Assembly (NCBI GenBank): GCA_025331435.1
Contig: JAIWNI010000008.1
Location: 124,001 to 188,000, forward strand
Source: Choanephora cucurbitarum
Lineage: Eukaryota; Mucoromycota; Mucoromycetes; Mucorales; Choanephoraceae
DNA length: 64,000 bases
Direction of reading: 5' to 3'
Shown: piece after piece, positions 1 through 12,085 of the stretch
Numbering within the stretch: position 1 is the first letter of the stretch
Layout of the letters: every line of letters starts with the position of its first letter
The notes under the pieces: generated by a model
What the model saw: only the letters and a program-made list of their open reading frames with translations
What the model was told of the DNA's origin: nothing
Database searches by the model: none
Translations under genes and position numbers: made by a program

Positions 1-2704
1 TTTCTTAGATCCAAAATTTGAAACTAAGCTTTTTAAACGCATTCCTGTTTCTCTCTAATACTGGCAGCATTTTTTTCTTCCTAGCTTTCTAAGCAAGATT
101 GCCTTAGTATTGTTACACTTTTATTTTGTAGACTAAGCTATATTGCTAAACAAAGGAAGGGCGAAAAATATTTGTCCGTTTACCTGGAAAGACAGAAACT
201 AAAAACGCAAATGGTGACACGGTAAAATAAAAAAAAAGTCAGTAAGACAAGAAAAAAAGGGAAAGAGACAGAGGGGTAGAGAAAAATCTTGACATTCAAT
301 AGTACTACTTTGATTATAAACAAACATAGCCACTGAAAAAAACTTGCTTTACTACTGTCTTTTTCTTTTTCATTTCTTTGGCTAATCAATGGCAATTGCT
401 TGTATTCGGATTGATAAATATGCAAAGGAACAAGATTTTAAACTTTATACTTTTAATACTGTATTACATAGAAGCAAGCTATAACTTTTTGTTACTGATA
501 GAAACTTCGGACAAAGAGTAGTACAAAGCATAATACTTCCTGTTACAGTTATTTATCATCGTATATACCTATAGAACAAGTCCACCCTGTCCAAACAAGT
601 AATTTCTTCAAATAAGGCATCGCGGACTTGCACAGTTTTGTTACGGGGTCCCAAAGAAAAGGTATAGTTTAAGAAGATAGTTTTTTTTCCCTCTCTATCA
701 ACAAAATATATTTTGTTTCTATTCCTTTATAGATAGATAGTATTTAAAAGAGAATTAACTGAAATCTGACAGGCATTAGAACAATAATTTCTTGCCATTA
801 TTGGAAAACGTTCAATTGCTCTTTTTTTTAGTTCAAACTTAATGTGGAACGAAACATGTCATCTATAAAAAAAGCGTCCAGTTTTTTTTTTAAAAGAAAA
901 GTCTGTGATCTGTTGCACTTGCTCTTTCTTTTTTTCTTCAGATCCCGGTATGATCCAGAACCAGAAATAATACTGATTATGCATGATCAATCTTGATTAA
1001 ATACATTCATCTCAGTACGATTTTGAATGAAATTTGGCTTTTGCTATTCTAGGTTTTCTCAATGTTAATAATTTATATTCACTTGTACTCCACATCTATA
1101 GTAGAAAGACTTTCAAACACGACAATAAGTCGCTTGCGGAAATTTTCAATGTATTATAGACCATGTGATTTCTTAATTGACTTTGAACCTAGTGCTTAGG
1201 TAGACATTTGCTCATCCTTCTTTCTTCTCGGAGTTGTTGATGACTTGAGAAAAGTGTCAAACAAATCTTGTTAATGCTGTTCTTCTAAGGGGTTTAGTTT
1301 ATTGACATATATTCTTATTCATATGACATTCTTATAACTTAAGCACAAAAGGCAATTGACATTAGCCTTTTTATTCATTTGAGTAATCTATCTGCTTGAG
1401 CAAGAAAGAGCATCTCAAAGCTTAGGTCTCAGTTAGTCTTGATGATCAGCATGGGAGATTGTTCGTTGAGACAAAACAAATACAATTGAACTGTGAGAAA
1501 AACAACAACATTTTGCCTCATTCGAATGTCTGTACGCACATCATGATCAAGCGCACTTTTAGGTGTGGATGCTCCTATAAAAATACTTTTCTTTTTCGAA
1601 GGTGGAGGACAGGTTTATAATGTGCGGTTCCAATTTCATTGTAACACTTTCAATTATATAAAAAGATTATTCAGACTATTCGATAGATTGAGGCATTTCA
1701 TACAGAGAATGATGGTAGTGTGTAGTCTTCTAATGTATGTGGCGTTCTAATGCATTTAAAAGATAAAGAACGCCCTTGATTTTGATAAATACAATTTGTT
1801 GTCTGCTCATTTTAGCAGCTGTGTAATTCGTTTTCGGTTTAATGTTCATGCAAGGGAGTTGCATTTAAATTTTAGACGGTAAGTCTGTATTCTTTTTAGT
1901 CATGAACTACAAATTTTTTTGAAATCGTTTTAGATCAAGCATACCTTTGTTCAAAAGTAAAAATAAAAAAGCATTGATACTCCTGCTGATGCTAAACTAA
2001 ACAATTTCGCTCTTAGACTTTTCTAATTCTCTGTCGCAAAGGGGAGGGGGAATGGGGTATTACAAAAGCAACGAAAGAACTACATCAAGTAACACAAGTA
2101 ACACCTGGGTAAACCTGAGGCTCTCAGAACAAACCTTTCACAAGAATCAAAATAGAAAACGTAGGGGAAAGTGGTGATTGGTCAACACATTAGAGTACCT
2201 TATCAACGTACACTCAGGCCATTTATTTTAGCTTTGATATAAACTCAATTAACTTTGTTACCATTGTGTTGCTTTAGCACCCAAGATAAAAAGAGGAACA
2301 ATTCGTAGAATACAGAAAATCGTGTATGTATTCATGACGTCTTTCCTTTCCTTCCTGAAAGTTGCCCGAGGAACTGACTTTAAAGCGATTTGGCCTGATC
2401 AAATAAAATCAGATAAAGTAGCACTGCAGCATACCAACATCAACAAATAGTTTTCAAGTATTTCTCTTATAAGATAGTCTAGCATTTCTTTCATACATGG
2501 CAAGTAGCACAAGCGTCAAATGTCTTTACACAAATGGAGTTAAAGTATCTCTCTTTCAGACTTCTACATTCAATTCCTATTTGTTAGGCTATTGTGCTAA
2601 AGGAAAAGAACACACTTCCACTTGAATACACGCCACTTCATTTTCAGTCTTTCCTTTTTGCTTTGTTTTTCTCTTTGTTTTTATTTGTTTATTCTGTATG
2701 TACT
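1..2704. other. gene-free AT-rich region
   Basis: No reading frame here has recognisable protein similarity or plausible exon structure. The stretch is AT-rich with many T and A runs and reads like intergenic or decayed repeat DNA. The short frames present look like chance ones. It ends where the 3' end of the minus-strand cap-binding gene begins. Confidence 0.6.
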
Positions 2705-5700
2705 TTATACAATCATTTCCATTTCTTGTTTGTAAATCTTTACTTGATTAAACACAGCATTAACCTTTTCATCTACATCTGGTGTGAAGATCAATGTCTC
2801 TAACGTTGTCATGAATCCACTACATTCCTTATGGTGCTATACAGTAAGCATAACATTAGTATATTGCCTGTCTTTTGTTTTCTTATTCTGAACTTTACCA
2901 CACGTAACATTTCCTTCAACCATCCGAGAATCCATTTATAAGTCCAACTAGCTTCATTTGGCTTTTGTTCCTTTAAGACGCCAACGAATTTTTGATAGAC
3001 TACCATAAATACTTCCTTCTGTTCACGACTGACTGATGCAAGGGAGTTTTCAGCGATACGTATTGTGTCTAGTTCTTGTTGTTCTTCAGCTTCAGTCACT
3101 ATCAAGCCAATATGATCAGCCGCTTTTCTTTTCATGCATGTATGATCTTACTCTCATTTGTCTCTGCAGTAGCACGTAGCTGCTTGTTTGTATCATGTAA
3201 AGACTGAAGAGCATCTAATTTACCCTTCACTTGCACCACACGAGAGTTTACCTTATTCAATGTGTTCTTTAAGATTTCCCAAACATAAGCTCTAATTTTC
3301 AGATAAAATTTGTGAGCAAAAAAGAAATCAATCTATAAGTCATTTACCTTCCAGCAGATTCAGATTGATCTATCTCAAATGCCCAGGTGATAACTGAGGT
3401 AGGATCGATGATACGGTAGTTAAGAAGTTTATCTAGAAGAATACCCAAGAACTGAAACGATTGACTGATAAGTTCAAGAAAGCTCATTTTGTTTTGTTCT
3501 CTTGCCCTAAATCTACTATCTAGCTTACCTGTGTATTATTCTTCCAGAACGAAGCGACAATATGAACTGTATGAAGACGAGCTTCGGGTGTACTATTGAT
3601 CATACGCAAGATATCCAAATAACGTTCAACCACATTCAGAATGTGAGAGAAACTCTTGGAACCCACTAATAATAGACATTGCACAAACATGAAGCGTACT
3701 TTCTGCTGTTGACCTGCGTCATCTTCATCTACTAATTCTTCTTTGTAGCCGTCCAAAATAGCACGAATTTCGTCCGTTGTCTTCTTGGTACGCAAGTTCT
3801 CAATCAAATGCTTTGCCTTGGGATGTAAAGGATCTTGTACATCTTTGAAGGCGAAGTTTGGTGCAGGTGCAAAAGCAGGAATGAGAGCATGGAAAGGTGT
3901 GGGTAAGATCGATTTGATACGTTCATAGTAACTGAGGCGAGTGACCTTCTCAAAAGTTTCACGAACAAAGCAGACTTGAGGATGGTTTGAATCAAGTTCA
4001 AGAATACTGCTCCAAGCTTCCCAGTCCCATTGGAAGCCAAAGTTACTCAAGTGATGTGAGAACCAGCTCCAGAGACGGGCAATACATTCTACATCCATTG
4101 TTTCGAGACGGTTGAATAGCTCCTTGACACTACGGCCTAATGTCATTGGGAAAGTAGCCGATTCGGCACGACAAAGTTCAATCAATACACAAGAGTAAAA
4201 CACTTGACGGTGAGGTGCAGAGGGTAAGTGAAGTAAATGAGAAAAGACAGACTATGATAGCAATAGAGAAAGAAGCGTTTAGAAAAGGAGGGAGAGTGAA
4301 TTAGCCAAGACCTTCATTACCTCAAGTAAAATACTAGGTATATTCCATTTATCATCTTTGTCTTCCTCATTAGGAGCTATCGACTTAAATAACTTGGGGT
4401 TGTAACTGGTGAAGATATTCAGGAGATAACGAGCACAGTCTTTACGGTTTGCTTCAAACAAATGAAGTGTATCAGTGATAGCTTCTTGTATGATGAAGTA
4501 TTCAATGCTGTCGTAAGAAGGGATATTGGCAGTTGACTTGCCCTGCTTATCTGCCCATAATCGCATGATAGGGGTGGGTGCAATGTAAGTTATGTTGTCT
4601 TGGTGAGGTGCCAAATTGAATCGTGGTAAATCATGTTGAAGTGCAGAGGCAAATTCTTTATCGAACCAACTGTAGGGCTTAGGAATCAAAGGAAGCTAAT
4701 AAAAAAGATTAAGATACACGAATTCATTGGATAAAATGAAAACTTACGTCCCAGGACTTTGTCTTAAGTTCTTGAGTTAATGTCCATAAATGGGCTACAA
4801 GCTATAGAATTGCACACTTAATAAAGCTTTCTTCTCTCTCTATTTAATGTATCTTACATCTTGATGGGGCGGATTGTAAGAAGCATGCTGAAATTGATCC
4901 AACAAATCCATCTTGGGTAAACTGCCTCTGCGTTGCATATAGATTTCAATCTTCTTCAAAATTTGATCTAACTCAGTAGCACAACGACTGCTCAATTCTT
5001 TACCACACTAAGGTATTTTTTCAAAAATAAAATAAAATAAAGAACGATCAATGAGTTACTAATAAAACTTCGTTGCTGTTATTGCTTACCCATGGAAGTG
5101 CTGATAGAACAATGTAAGCAAGACAGTCAAGACGTTGACGAGGTTGGTTGGGTTGATCTAAACCACTAAGAGCATCCTGAATTAAAGTACAATACATGCC
5201 AGGCAAAATGACATTAGCATTCACAAGTTCACCGTAGAATCGGAACATCTGCTTTAATCTAAACCAATTTGATTGAGCAAATGCTTCTTCCATTGTCTTG
5301 TTGAATTCAGTCATCAACTTGGCTACAATTTCATGGCTCGATACATTCAAGAGGCCAAGAAGAGCACCATAGACGGGTGCTTTAGCTGGCAATTCGGTCA
5401 CACTACGCAAATGGCATCAGTTTAATTGATTCCATTTCCTTCAATCATACTCACCAAGCAGTCAATGTATCTTGTACTGTGGTAGGATATTTGTGATAAT
5501 CGTTATCCAAAATGTTCTTCATCTTTGTCAAATTGACTTGAAGATCAGATGTAAACTATGATGAAAAAACTTATTAAGATCTGTATTGTTGATGATGATT
5601 ATCCAGTTTACCTTGTCACCAATCTTGATAATCAGGCCCTTTAAACGGATCTCGATATCTTCAAGATCGTCTTCTTTGCTCTCGGGAGGAGGAGGACGAT

Positions 5701-5957
5701 CATAAGGGCGACGTTGATATCCTCCACCATTGAAGTTTCTTCTGTTGTCTATTTGATATGTCAGTTAATTTATGTACTTTTTTTTTTCTGTATTATGCGT
5801 CAAAAAAAAAACCAACCTCTGTAACGGTTAGGACCACCGCCACGATAACGATTGCCACCTAAATTTGCTTAAGATATAAATAAGCTTGATCAATCAAAAT
5901 ATGGTTTCTGAAGTCACCTTCTTGACGAGGTCGATATCCTCTATTCTCGTAACTCAT
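2705..5957 (-). CDS. CBC1: nuclear cap-binding protein subunit 1 (CBP80), multi-exon
   Basis: Large subunit of the nuclear cap-binding complex, a MIF4G/HEAT-type scaffold that with CBP20 binds the 7-methylguanosine cap of Pol II transcripts and couples it to splicing, export and decay. Exons translate to conserved CBP80 stretches: an early block ending in VTELPAKAPVYGALLGLLN, a mid block with FYSCVLIELCRAES, and a C-terminal block with EVFMVVYQKF. The ATG at 5957-5955 opens an Arg/Gly-rich N-terminus (MSYENRGYRPRQE, then GGNRYRGGGPNRY). The apparent stop near 2811 is read-through of an intron: splicing from GTG|GTAAAG to CTATAG|CACC continues HHKECSGFMTTLETLIFTP and ends at 2707-2705, matching the family's C-terminus. 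Near 3123-3151 the frame is restored only by a 29 nt GTAAG...AAAAG excision or by assuming an indel. Identity is firm; the exact last exon is less certain. Confidence 0.88.
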
Positions 5958-7477
5958 TTAATTGTTTTTTTTGTGTTATAAAAAGAAGAGAGAAGAAAAA
6001 AAAAGGATTCACAAACGCGTCTAAAGCAAATTCACATTTTTTTGAGGCAATGTGACTGCTTGAAACCTTTTTTGTTGTAACTCAAGAGAATTGATTTGTT
6101 ATTCCGTCTAGTTTGTCAATCATTCATAATGATGCATAATGCAGCGTTATTGTATATGCTTTGTCATAAAAGCCTCTTTTTATTTAATAAATAGAGAAAA
6201 AAGAAATAACTTGGATCTCACTGGATAAGGTAAATGTCATGTACTAAAAAGGCCATCAGTTTTAAAATTCCGAATGCAAATGAATTAATTTGGTATCATA
6301 AAATTCTAGAGTCTATAGTTTGTTCATTGGCATTCGTGCCATTGCACTGCCATTTTCAATATAATCCTTTGGGGTCTCTCTAATTTGTTTTGTCTTTTAA
6401 GTCTTTCATAAAGCCCATAAACATAAGTTTAAGAAAATGGAGTAGCCTCTGAAAGAGGTTTCTCAGAAAGACTTTTTGAACCTATAGGAACTATAACCAA
6501 TCTTAAGCTAAACTCTTAGAGAAGGAAATTTATCCTTTTTGAAAGAACAGTTTGTTTCTTGAGAAACTTCTTATAGCTTCGTTCATAAAAAGCTAGATGC
6601 TTTCTTGCTTGGATTGCACTACCAGCTGTTGAGCATTTGATACTGGTTAATTTTTTTTTGCAATGAGCACATATCGCAAAGAAAAAGGAACAGCAGGATC
6701 AGAAGCAGGAGCAAGAAAGGCTACTCAATTCTTCAAGTAAACTTTCTCTAATGCTTGTACTAGCTTTTTTGAGGCTATTGATTTTGAAGCTATAAATCCT
6801 TAATACAACTTATCAGATCGGAAAACCTATGCTTTAACATGCTTAACCTAGTTCTATTTCATTCTATACATCAAAATTTCTAAATCTTACTAATTTTCTC
6901 TTGTAGGTTTCTTGGATCTCTCTATCCATTGTATTCTGTTATTCTCTTTATCTATATCTGACATCTACTTTCTTACAAGCTTGCTGTCCAGATATATCTT
7001 TATTTAAAATCTCTATATTCTTTCTATCTGCTTTCTTTTGTACTTCAATCATCGCTGGACGACTTAAAACCTTGTTCCTTTGTTTGGTGACCAGGAGGCG
7101 TAACTAAAAGTACCTTATACTATATCTTTTGCTTTGTCATAGAGCAGGCTCAAAGTAGCCAGGTTGCACAGCCTATGTTCAAGAGATTCGTCAAAGCGTT
7201 AGAAGTACATTAAAAAAAAAGGATGCCTTAAATCCATCACATATTCTTAAGCACATTGGATTGAATATCTTGCAAGCTCTGTAAATATAACAGCTTTGAT
7301 ATTCAGTAGTCAGTAACAGATAGTTATCACTAAGACTTTGTGTCAAATGGAGTCCCTTGATGCTTGCCACAACACGGACAGAGACATGAAGGGAATGAGT
7401 AGAAGAATAGATATATAGTAAAAAACAAGCCTTGTTAGTTCAATCTACTGTTTGTTATCGATCAAAATAGGCTTTTA
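5958..7477. other. intergenic, 5' of cap-binding gene and 3' of USP gene
   Basis: This 1.5 kb AT-rich spacer holds the promoter of the minus-strand cap-binding gene at its left edge. A 25-codon frame starts at about 6663 (MSTYRKEKG...), with no recognisable homology and no support as a gene. No continuation of the deubiquitinase C-terminal ubiquitin-like domains is visible in any frame. Confidence 0.5.
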
Positions 7478-9801
7478 TTACATCATCAAACATTTCTTAT
7501 CACTCTTTTCCATCTTCTTTAACCTAATATGAGTCTGTTTAAGGGGTGACGTGTTTGTGTGGTTATTGTTGGATTGTATCTTGTTCAGTTGTGGTTGCGA
7601 TATTAAGTTGTTGAGCACATCTTCTTTTAATGCTTTGGCATTGTCCTTGAGAGAAGGCGCCAAATGCTTGGGTATCTCTTTTTCATCTATTTGACCAAGA
7701 ATAGAATCCAGCTGAGATTCTTGGAAATAGACAAGCATGTAAGCATTGGTGAATCTCTTAAGAGTCTGTAAACTTGTATAAGGAGGGGTTAGATTGGGGT
7801 GCTCTGTAGTCGTCTTGTCATATTGCTGCCTTAAGGGATCGTCGCCGTAGTTGTCTTCAAATACTTCTCTCAGAGTCACAGGTGTTACACGATCATCATC
7901 AAAACGAAACCTAAGGAAGAATGTTTAGTTTTGATTGAGCCAGTCTGATATATGGGTACTTGCCATTTTCCATTCCTTTCAGGCTTTAATAAAGCGAAAT
8001 AATGACCATTGTCCACATCACCACTGTGCACTAATACACTATATCACAAGTAAGTCTTTTCTGCGTCCACCAAGCATATTAATTCTCACACTTACCCATG
8101 AAGTATATAGTTATTGTCTGCTGGATTTTCACTTGGCGTTGAACAGAATTCATTTAGATTGATTTGATCTGGAAACACATGATGATCATTGATCTATCAA
8201 GACAACGTTATAGCTCTCAACTAAGCCATAAGAGATAGCACATATTTACCTTGACCATAGTATCTCTTTGCATGTCATATTCAAATCGCTTCAATTGAAG
8301 ATGAAGGACAGGTGGGAAACTCTCAAATGAGACACCTTTACAAGCATCCTGTAATCCATGTCCTTCTGCCATATATTTGTTGTCACCATCCAAGATTTCG
8401 GGTTCCACGTAACGTTGAAACGATTCAAACAGACTCTTACAACCCTTGACATTCAATTGAATATCTTTAAGAATATCAATACTAGATCGCCTAACCCATA
8501 CTTCAATCTCTTACCATAAAAATCTTCTACACGAGATGATTCATACTCTATATGAAGACATTTGATATAACTCTTCATCTTGCCCATAAAGATATCTGTC
8601 ACTGCGCCTTCTACTCGAGTACCCTATCGTTCCAAAGGAGATAGATATCTCTTCAGTATCCTTCCAACATCTCTCTTTCTTGTGCCTATAACTTACTTTC
8701 ATTTTCAGCTCTAGATTGTCTTGTAATACACGACTGAATTCTTGAACATCATGTTGCATAAATGCATCTGCTGAATCCCAGCCGAATGATTTTGTCAGTT
8801 CAGTTGTGCCCACAGATTCGTCTGAATACTGAAGATTGTAAAAGCATCGTTGCAGGGCCAAGGCGACACTGTTAGTAGGATCCTCTCGTTCGGTTGGTAT
8901 CTGATAGACGGCTTTTCGAAATGAATTGGTGAAATACAAAGATTGGATCAGTGAATTCATGTAGCATGTTGCACCTTGGTTCCGAATACCTACATAACCT
9001 GTCTCTTTACGGGAATCGTAACTAAGTTCATTTGAGCATTAGAAACGCTTATTCAACTTGGACGTGTGCTTTTCTTTTTCTTTTTTTTTTACTTTATCAG
9101 ATTATGCCATAAAACACCTGTTTCATCCTTAACAACTCGCAAAAAGATAGAAATGGTTGTCTTATGTTCATGGTTCACATAAGGTTCTTTACCGCCTATC
9201 AGCTGCTTGATTTCGTAGAACCGAGTGAATCCCCAATCTACTTCTTCTCCACAAAATCGATGATGTGCATCTAATATAAACAATATTAGGCTAAAGTCAG
9301 CTTATCCTCAATCATATACACTTTACGACTAGCATGAAAATGCTTGGGATCATCAGGATTGGATATGATCACTGCAAATTCGCCACAAACAGACCAGTTT
9401 TTCTTGTCCTTCTTGTTGTCTGTCACGACCTCTAGATAGATAGAGACCATATCATGTTGACTGTTGCCTTTGGGAAACAACAAGATACGCCTAACCACCG
9501 TTGAAGGATAAGTCAAAAGGAAAGGGGTAAAAACAAGTAATCATTTACCATTGAAGGCCTGCTGCTTCAAAAATAGGTCCATGACTGCGTTGTTCAAGTG
9601 AGTTCCAGTTGTCGATTTCCCAATGATGAACCTGAAAGTCGATTTCTTCAAGTTCCTTATGAATAGGTAGTACATGAGGTAAGACCTTATCGTCTAATAG
9701 ACTGTGTTAGTCATTGAATAGCACCAGAAAATAAAAGTGACATACTTACGTTCATAAATACTAAAAGCACTTTTGGCTTTTGTAGTCTCTGTACTTTTCA
9801 T
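7478..9801 (-). CDS. USP7/Ubp15-type ubiquitin carboxyl-terminal hydrolase lacking the C-terminal UBL array
   Basis: Cysteine deubiquitinase (peptidase family C19) that removes ubiquitin from substrates. The order is an N-terminal MATH domain ([18 protein letters not shown] ... RILLFPKGN), then the USP domain with the Cys box [16 protein letters not shown], the [11 protein letters not shown] block, the [11 protein letters not shown] block and the His box [14 protein letters not shown], so the catalytic Cys and His are present. Several short introns must be removed. One joins ...LKMK to [19 protein letters not shown] and another joins DFY to DIQLNVKG; both restore the canonical family sequence. 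The start ATG is at 9801-9799. Family members (USP7, Ubp15, S. pombe Ubp21/22) run to about 1100-1200 aa with tandem ubiquitin-like domains after the catalytic core. This one ends about 75 residues after the [12 protein letters not shown] block, giving a protein of roughly 520-560 aa. It is probably a short paralogue or a truncated gene. Confidence 0.88.
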
Positions 9802-10334
9802 AGAATTCCTTTATAATTAGCAAAAGAAAAAAAAATGAGAAAATTTGATGACGTTCTGACTACCAAAAAAATAAAAAATAGGTATAAGCCGGATAAAAGC
9901 TTATCATTGTATATGCATGGCAAATAGAAAGGAGAGAAGGTGATAAGGAAGCTCATGTCTCCTTTTATCGATATCGGATCAAAAAATGTTCATTTGTTGC
10001 TATAGCAATTCGTCCTTTTAAGGTTTGATCTTAAAGACTATCTACTCAAATAGGTTGTAGCCAATCAGAATGAACAACAATTCATTATCCTTCATCCTCT
10101 AGAAAGCGTGTCGTTTATATGCAACGTATAATCTGACTAGCTCCCCTTAAAATAAATATAATGAAAACCTCCAGTTTATTTTGTTAAGAATGATTGATAA
10201 TAAGTGCAGATCATGCAAAGAAACCTTAAATCCAAAGATGGTAATTGTTTTTAAATTCAAGTTAGAAATGGCATGAATTTAAATAATTTTTTGAAACATT
10301 GAAAGGAGAGCAAAATTTTTCTTTTTAATTCCTT
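9802..10334. promoter_or_regulatory. divergent promoter spacer (USP gene / LIM gene)
   Basis: The spacer lies between two divergently read starts (9801 minus, 10335 plus) and should hold both promoters. It contains AT-rich sequence and a possible alternative first exon for the LIM gene at 10190-10240. No specific operator was identified. Confidence 0.45.
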
Positions 10335-11984
10335 ATGAATTACCATAACCAAGAGACAAGCTATAGGTCATTACAGGGACCTAGGCCATTTCAGCAGAAT
10401 ATCGGTTATACACCACGCCAACCACGAAAGCCTCTTATGGTCCGAGTACCACCCACAAGAAAAGAATTACCACCACAACAGTATCATTATCCACCACCAA
10501 GACCATACGAACGAAGAGAATCCAAGATAGAAGTCGATTTGACAGATGAACCTCTCTCGCCTGTATCGTCTGTACCTTCCTTGTCAAAGACAGCAACAGA
10601 CAGTGACGAAGAAGACATTGTCTCACCAAAAGCAGTCATTGAGACAAAGCACAGTAAAAAGCTTCCTCCTCGGCCTAATTCAGAACCAAAGGAGGCTACT
10701 AAACGACTTGTTCATGTATCTTCTTTCAACTCTTACTCAGATGATGAGGATGAAGACGAGATCAATGATGAGGCTATCTTACAAGAACTCAGTTTATCAC
10801 GTAAAAAGAGTGTACATGATATCACCATTTCAGACGATGAAGACAAAGAAGAAGAAGAAGACGATAGCGATTCTACTTATGATGAGATCTATCCATCTTC
10901 TTCCCTTCAGCGATCTGAATCCACCCATACCCAAAAGAATGGATTGCCACCTATACCCGTCATCTCTGCACCAGACGATGTACCTTCTATTCCCATCCTC
11001 TGTGTTCCAGATCAAGAGCAGCCCAAGACAACTCCACAAAAGAAAAACGACCGATTACTAAGTTCCATTTTCTTTGGTGGTATTCGTTGTGATGGATGTG
11101 ATCAACCCTTGAGTGGCCAGGCTATCACTACATCAGGCAAACGATGGCATACACACTGTTTCCAATGTCAAGCATGCCATCAGAACTTGGAGCATATTGC
11201 CTTTTATGAGAAAGAAGGCTTGCCTTATTGTGCACTGGACTATCATGAACTCTTCAGTCCCCGTTGTGATTTCTGCAAGACACCGATTGAAGAACACTCC
11301 ATATCGGCTATTGGTAAAACCTATCATCCTGGCCATTTCTTTTGTCGAGAATGTGGTAAACCATTTGATGAAGAGACAGACTTTCTTGAACATGAAGGAC
11401 ACGCTTATTGTGAAAGAGATTATTATAAGCAATTTGGTAAGAAATGCCGTGGTTGCGAAGAGACAATCACAGGTGATTTCTTGGTGGCCTTGGGTGGAGA
11501 TTGGCATAAGGAATGCTTTGTCTGTGCTGACTGTGGCTGTACTTTTACCTCATCTACCTTTCTGATTCGAAGTGGTAAGCCTTATTGCGAATTACATCAT
11601 GCTGCTCGAATGAGCCCTAGTTCATCTACTCTATCATCAAAATCATCAAGAGTGACGTCTATGAGATCAGCACTGCCTCAGTTTGACTTACTGCCTGACA
11701 TTAAGCCCCTAGAAGAAACAAAGCCATGCAAGTCATGTCATCGATGTCAAAAGCCAATTGAAGGAAGAAGCATTAGTGCCTTTGGGTATGATTATCATCC
11801 TTTACACTTTCAATGTGCTCAATGTAACAAAATACTTTCAGTACGATTACCAGGTAAGATAGTTAGCTTAAGGCATAAAGAACATCTTTTTCTAAACTTC
11901 AGTCTCTATCTAGGTCTCTACCAAGAAACAGAGAAAGGAAATATCATATGTAAACCATGTATTCGAAAAAATAAAACCTCTTGA
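10335..11984 (+). CDS. LIM-domain protein with four LIM modules (paxillin/Pxl1-like layout)
   Basis: Cytoskeleton or cell-polarity adaptor by family; LIM modules bind two zinc ions each and mediate protein contacts. Residues 1-250 are Pro/Ser/acidic and disordered. LIM1 begins at Cys252 (CDGCDQPLSG), LIM2 follows (CDFCKTPIEE), and LIM3 (CRGCEETITG) ends near residue 420. After a Ser-rich linker LIM4 starts at Cys468 (CHRCQKPIEG). A 60 nt intron at 11854-11913 (GTAAGA...CTAG) has no stop and keeps frame. Removing it joins RLPG to LYQETEKGNIICKPC and gives a normal LIM4, so the spliced 529 aa form is preferred. The three contiguous LIMs plus one detached resemble fungal paxillin-like proteins, but orthology is inferred. 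An alternative first exon upstream is possible. Confidence 0.82.
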   Translation: MNYHNQETSYRSLQGPRPFQQNIGYTPRQPRKPLMVRVPPTRKELPPQQYHYPPPRPYERRESKIEVDLTDEPLSPVSSVPSLSKTATDSDEEDIVSPKAVIETKHSKKLPPRPNSEPKEATKRLVHVSSFNSYSDDEDEDEINDEAILQELSLSRKKSVHDITISDDEDKEEEEDDSDSTYDEIYPSSSLQRSESTHTQKNGLPPIPVISAPDDVPSIPILCVPDQEQPKTTPQKKNDRLLSSIFFGGIRCDGCDQPLSGQAITTSGKRWHTHCFQCQACHQNLEHIAFYEKEGLPYCALDYHELFSPRCDFCKTPIEEHSISAIGKTYHPGHFFCRECGKPFDEETDFLEHEGHAYCERDYYKQFGKKCRGCEETITGDFLVALGGDWHKECFVCADCGCTFTSSTFLIRSGKPYCELHHAARMSPSSSTLSSKSSRVTSMRSALPQFDLLPDIKPLEETKPCKSCHRCQKPIEGRSISAFGYDYHPLHFQCAQCNKILSVRLPGKIVSLRHKEHLFLNFSLYLGLYQETEKGNIICKPCIRKNKTS

Positions 11985-12085
11985 ACCTATCTTTACCATT
12001 TTTGGAAACATCGATTTTATACCTCTCTCTCTCTCTCTCGCTTTATTATTTCTTCTTTTTCTTTCTCTCTTACAACAGACTCATT

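Noticed and set aside
6663..6740. 25-codon frame MSTYRKEKG... ending FFK, loosely PIP-box-like
   Set aside because: Too short, no conserved motif spacing (no Q-x-x-hydrophobic before FF) and no neighbouring exons.
7320..7380. Minus-strand CPCCGKHQGTPFD stretch that could be a zinc-binding exon after the USP gene
   Set aside because: Only 16 residues, no convincing donor in the USP gene and no homology. Treated as chance.
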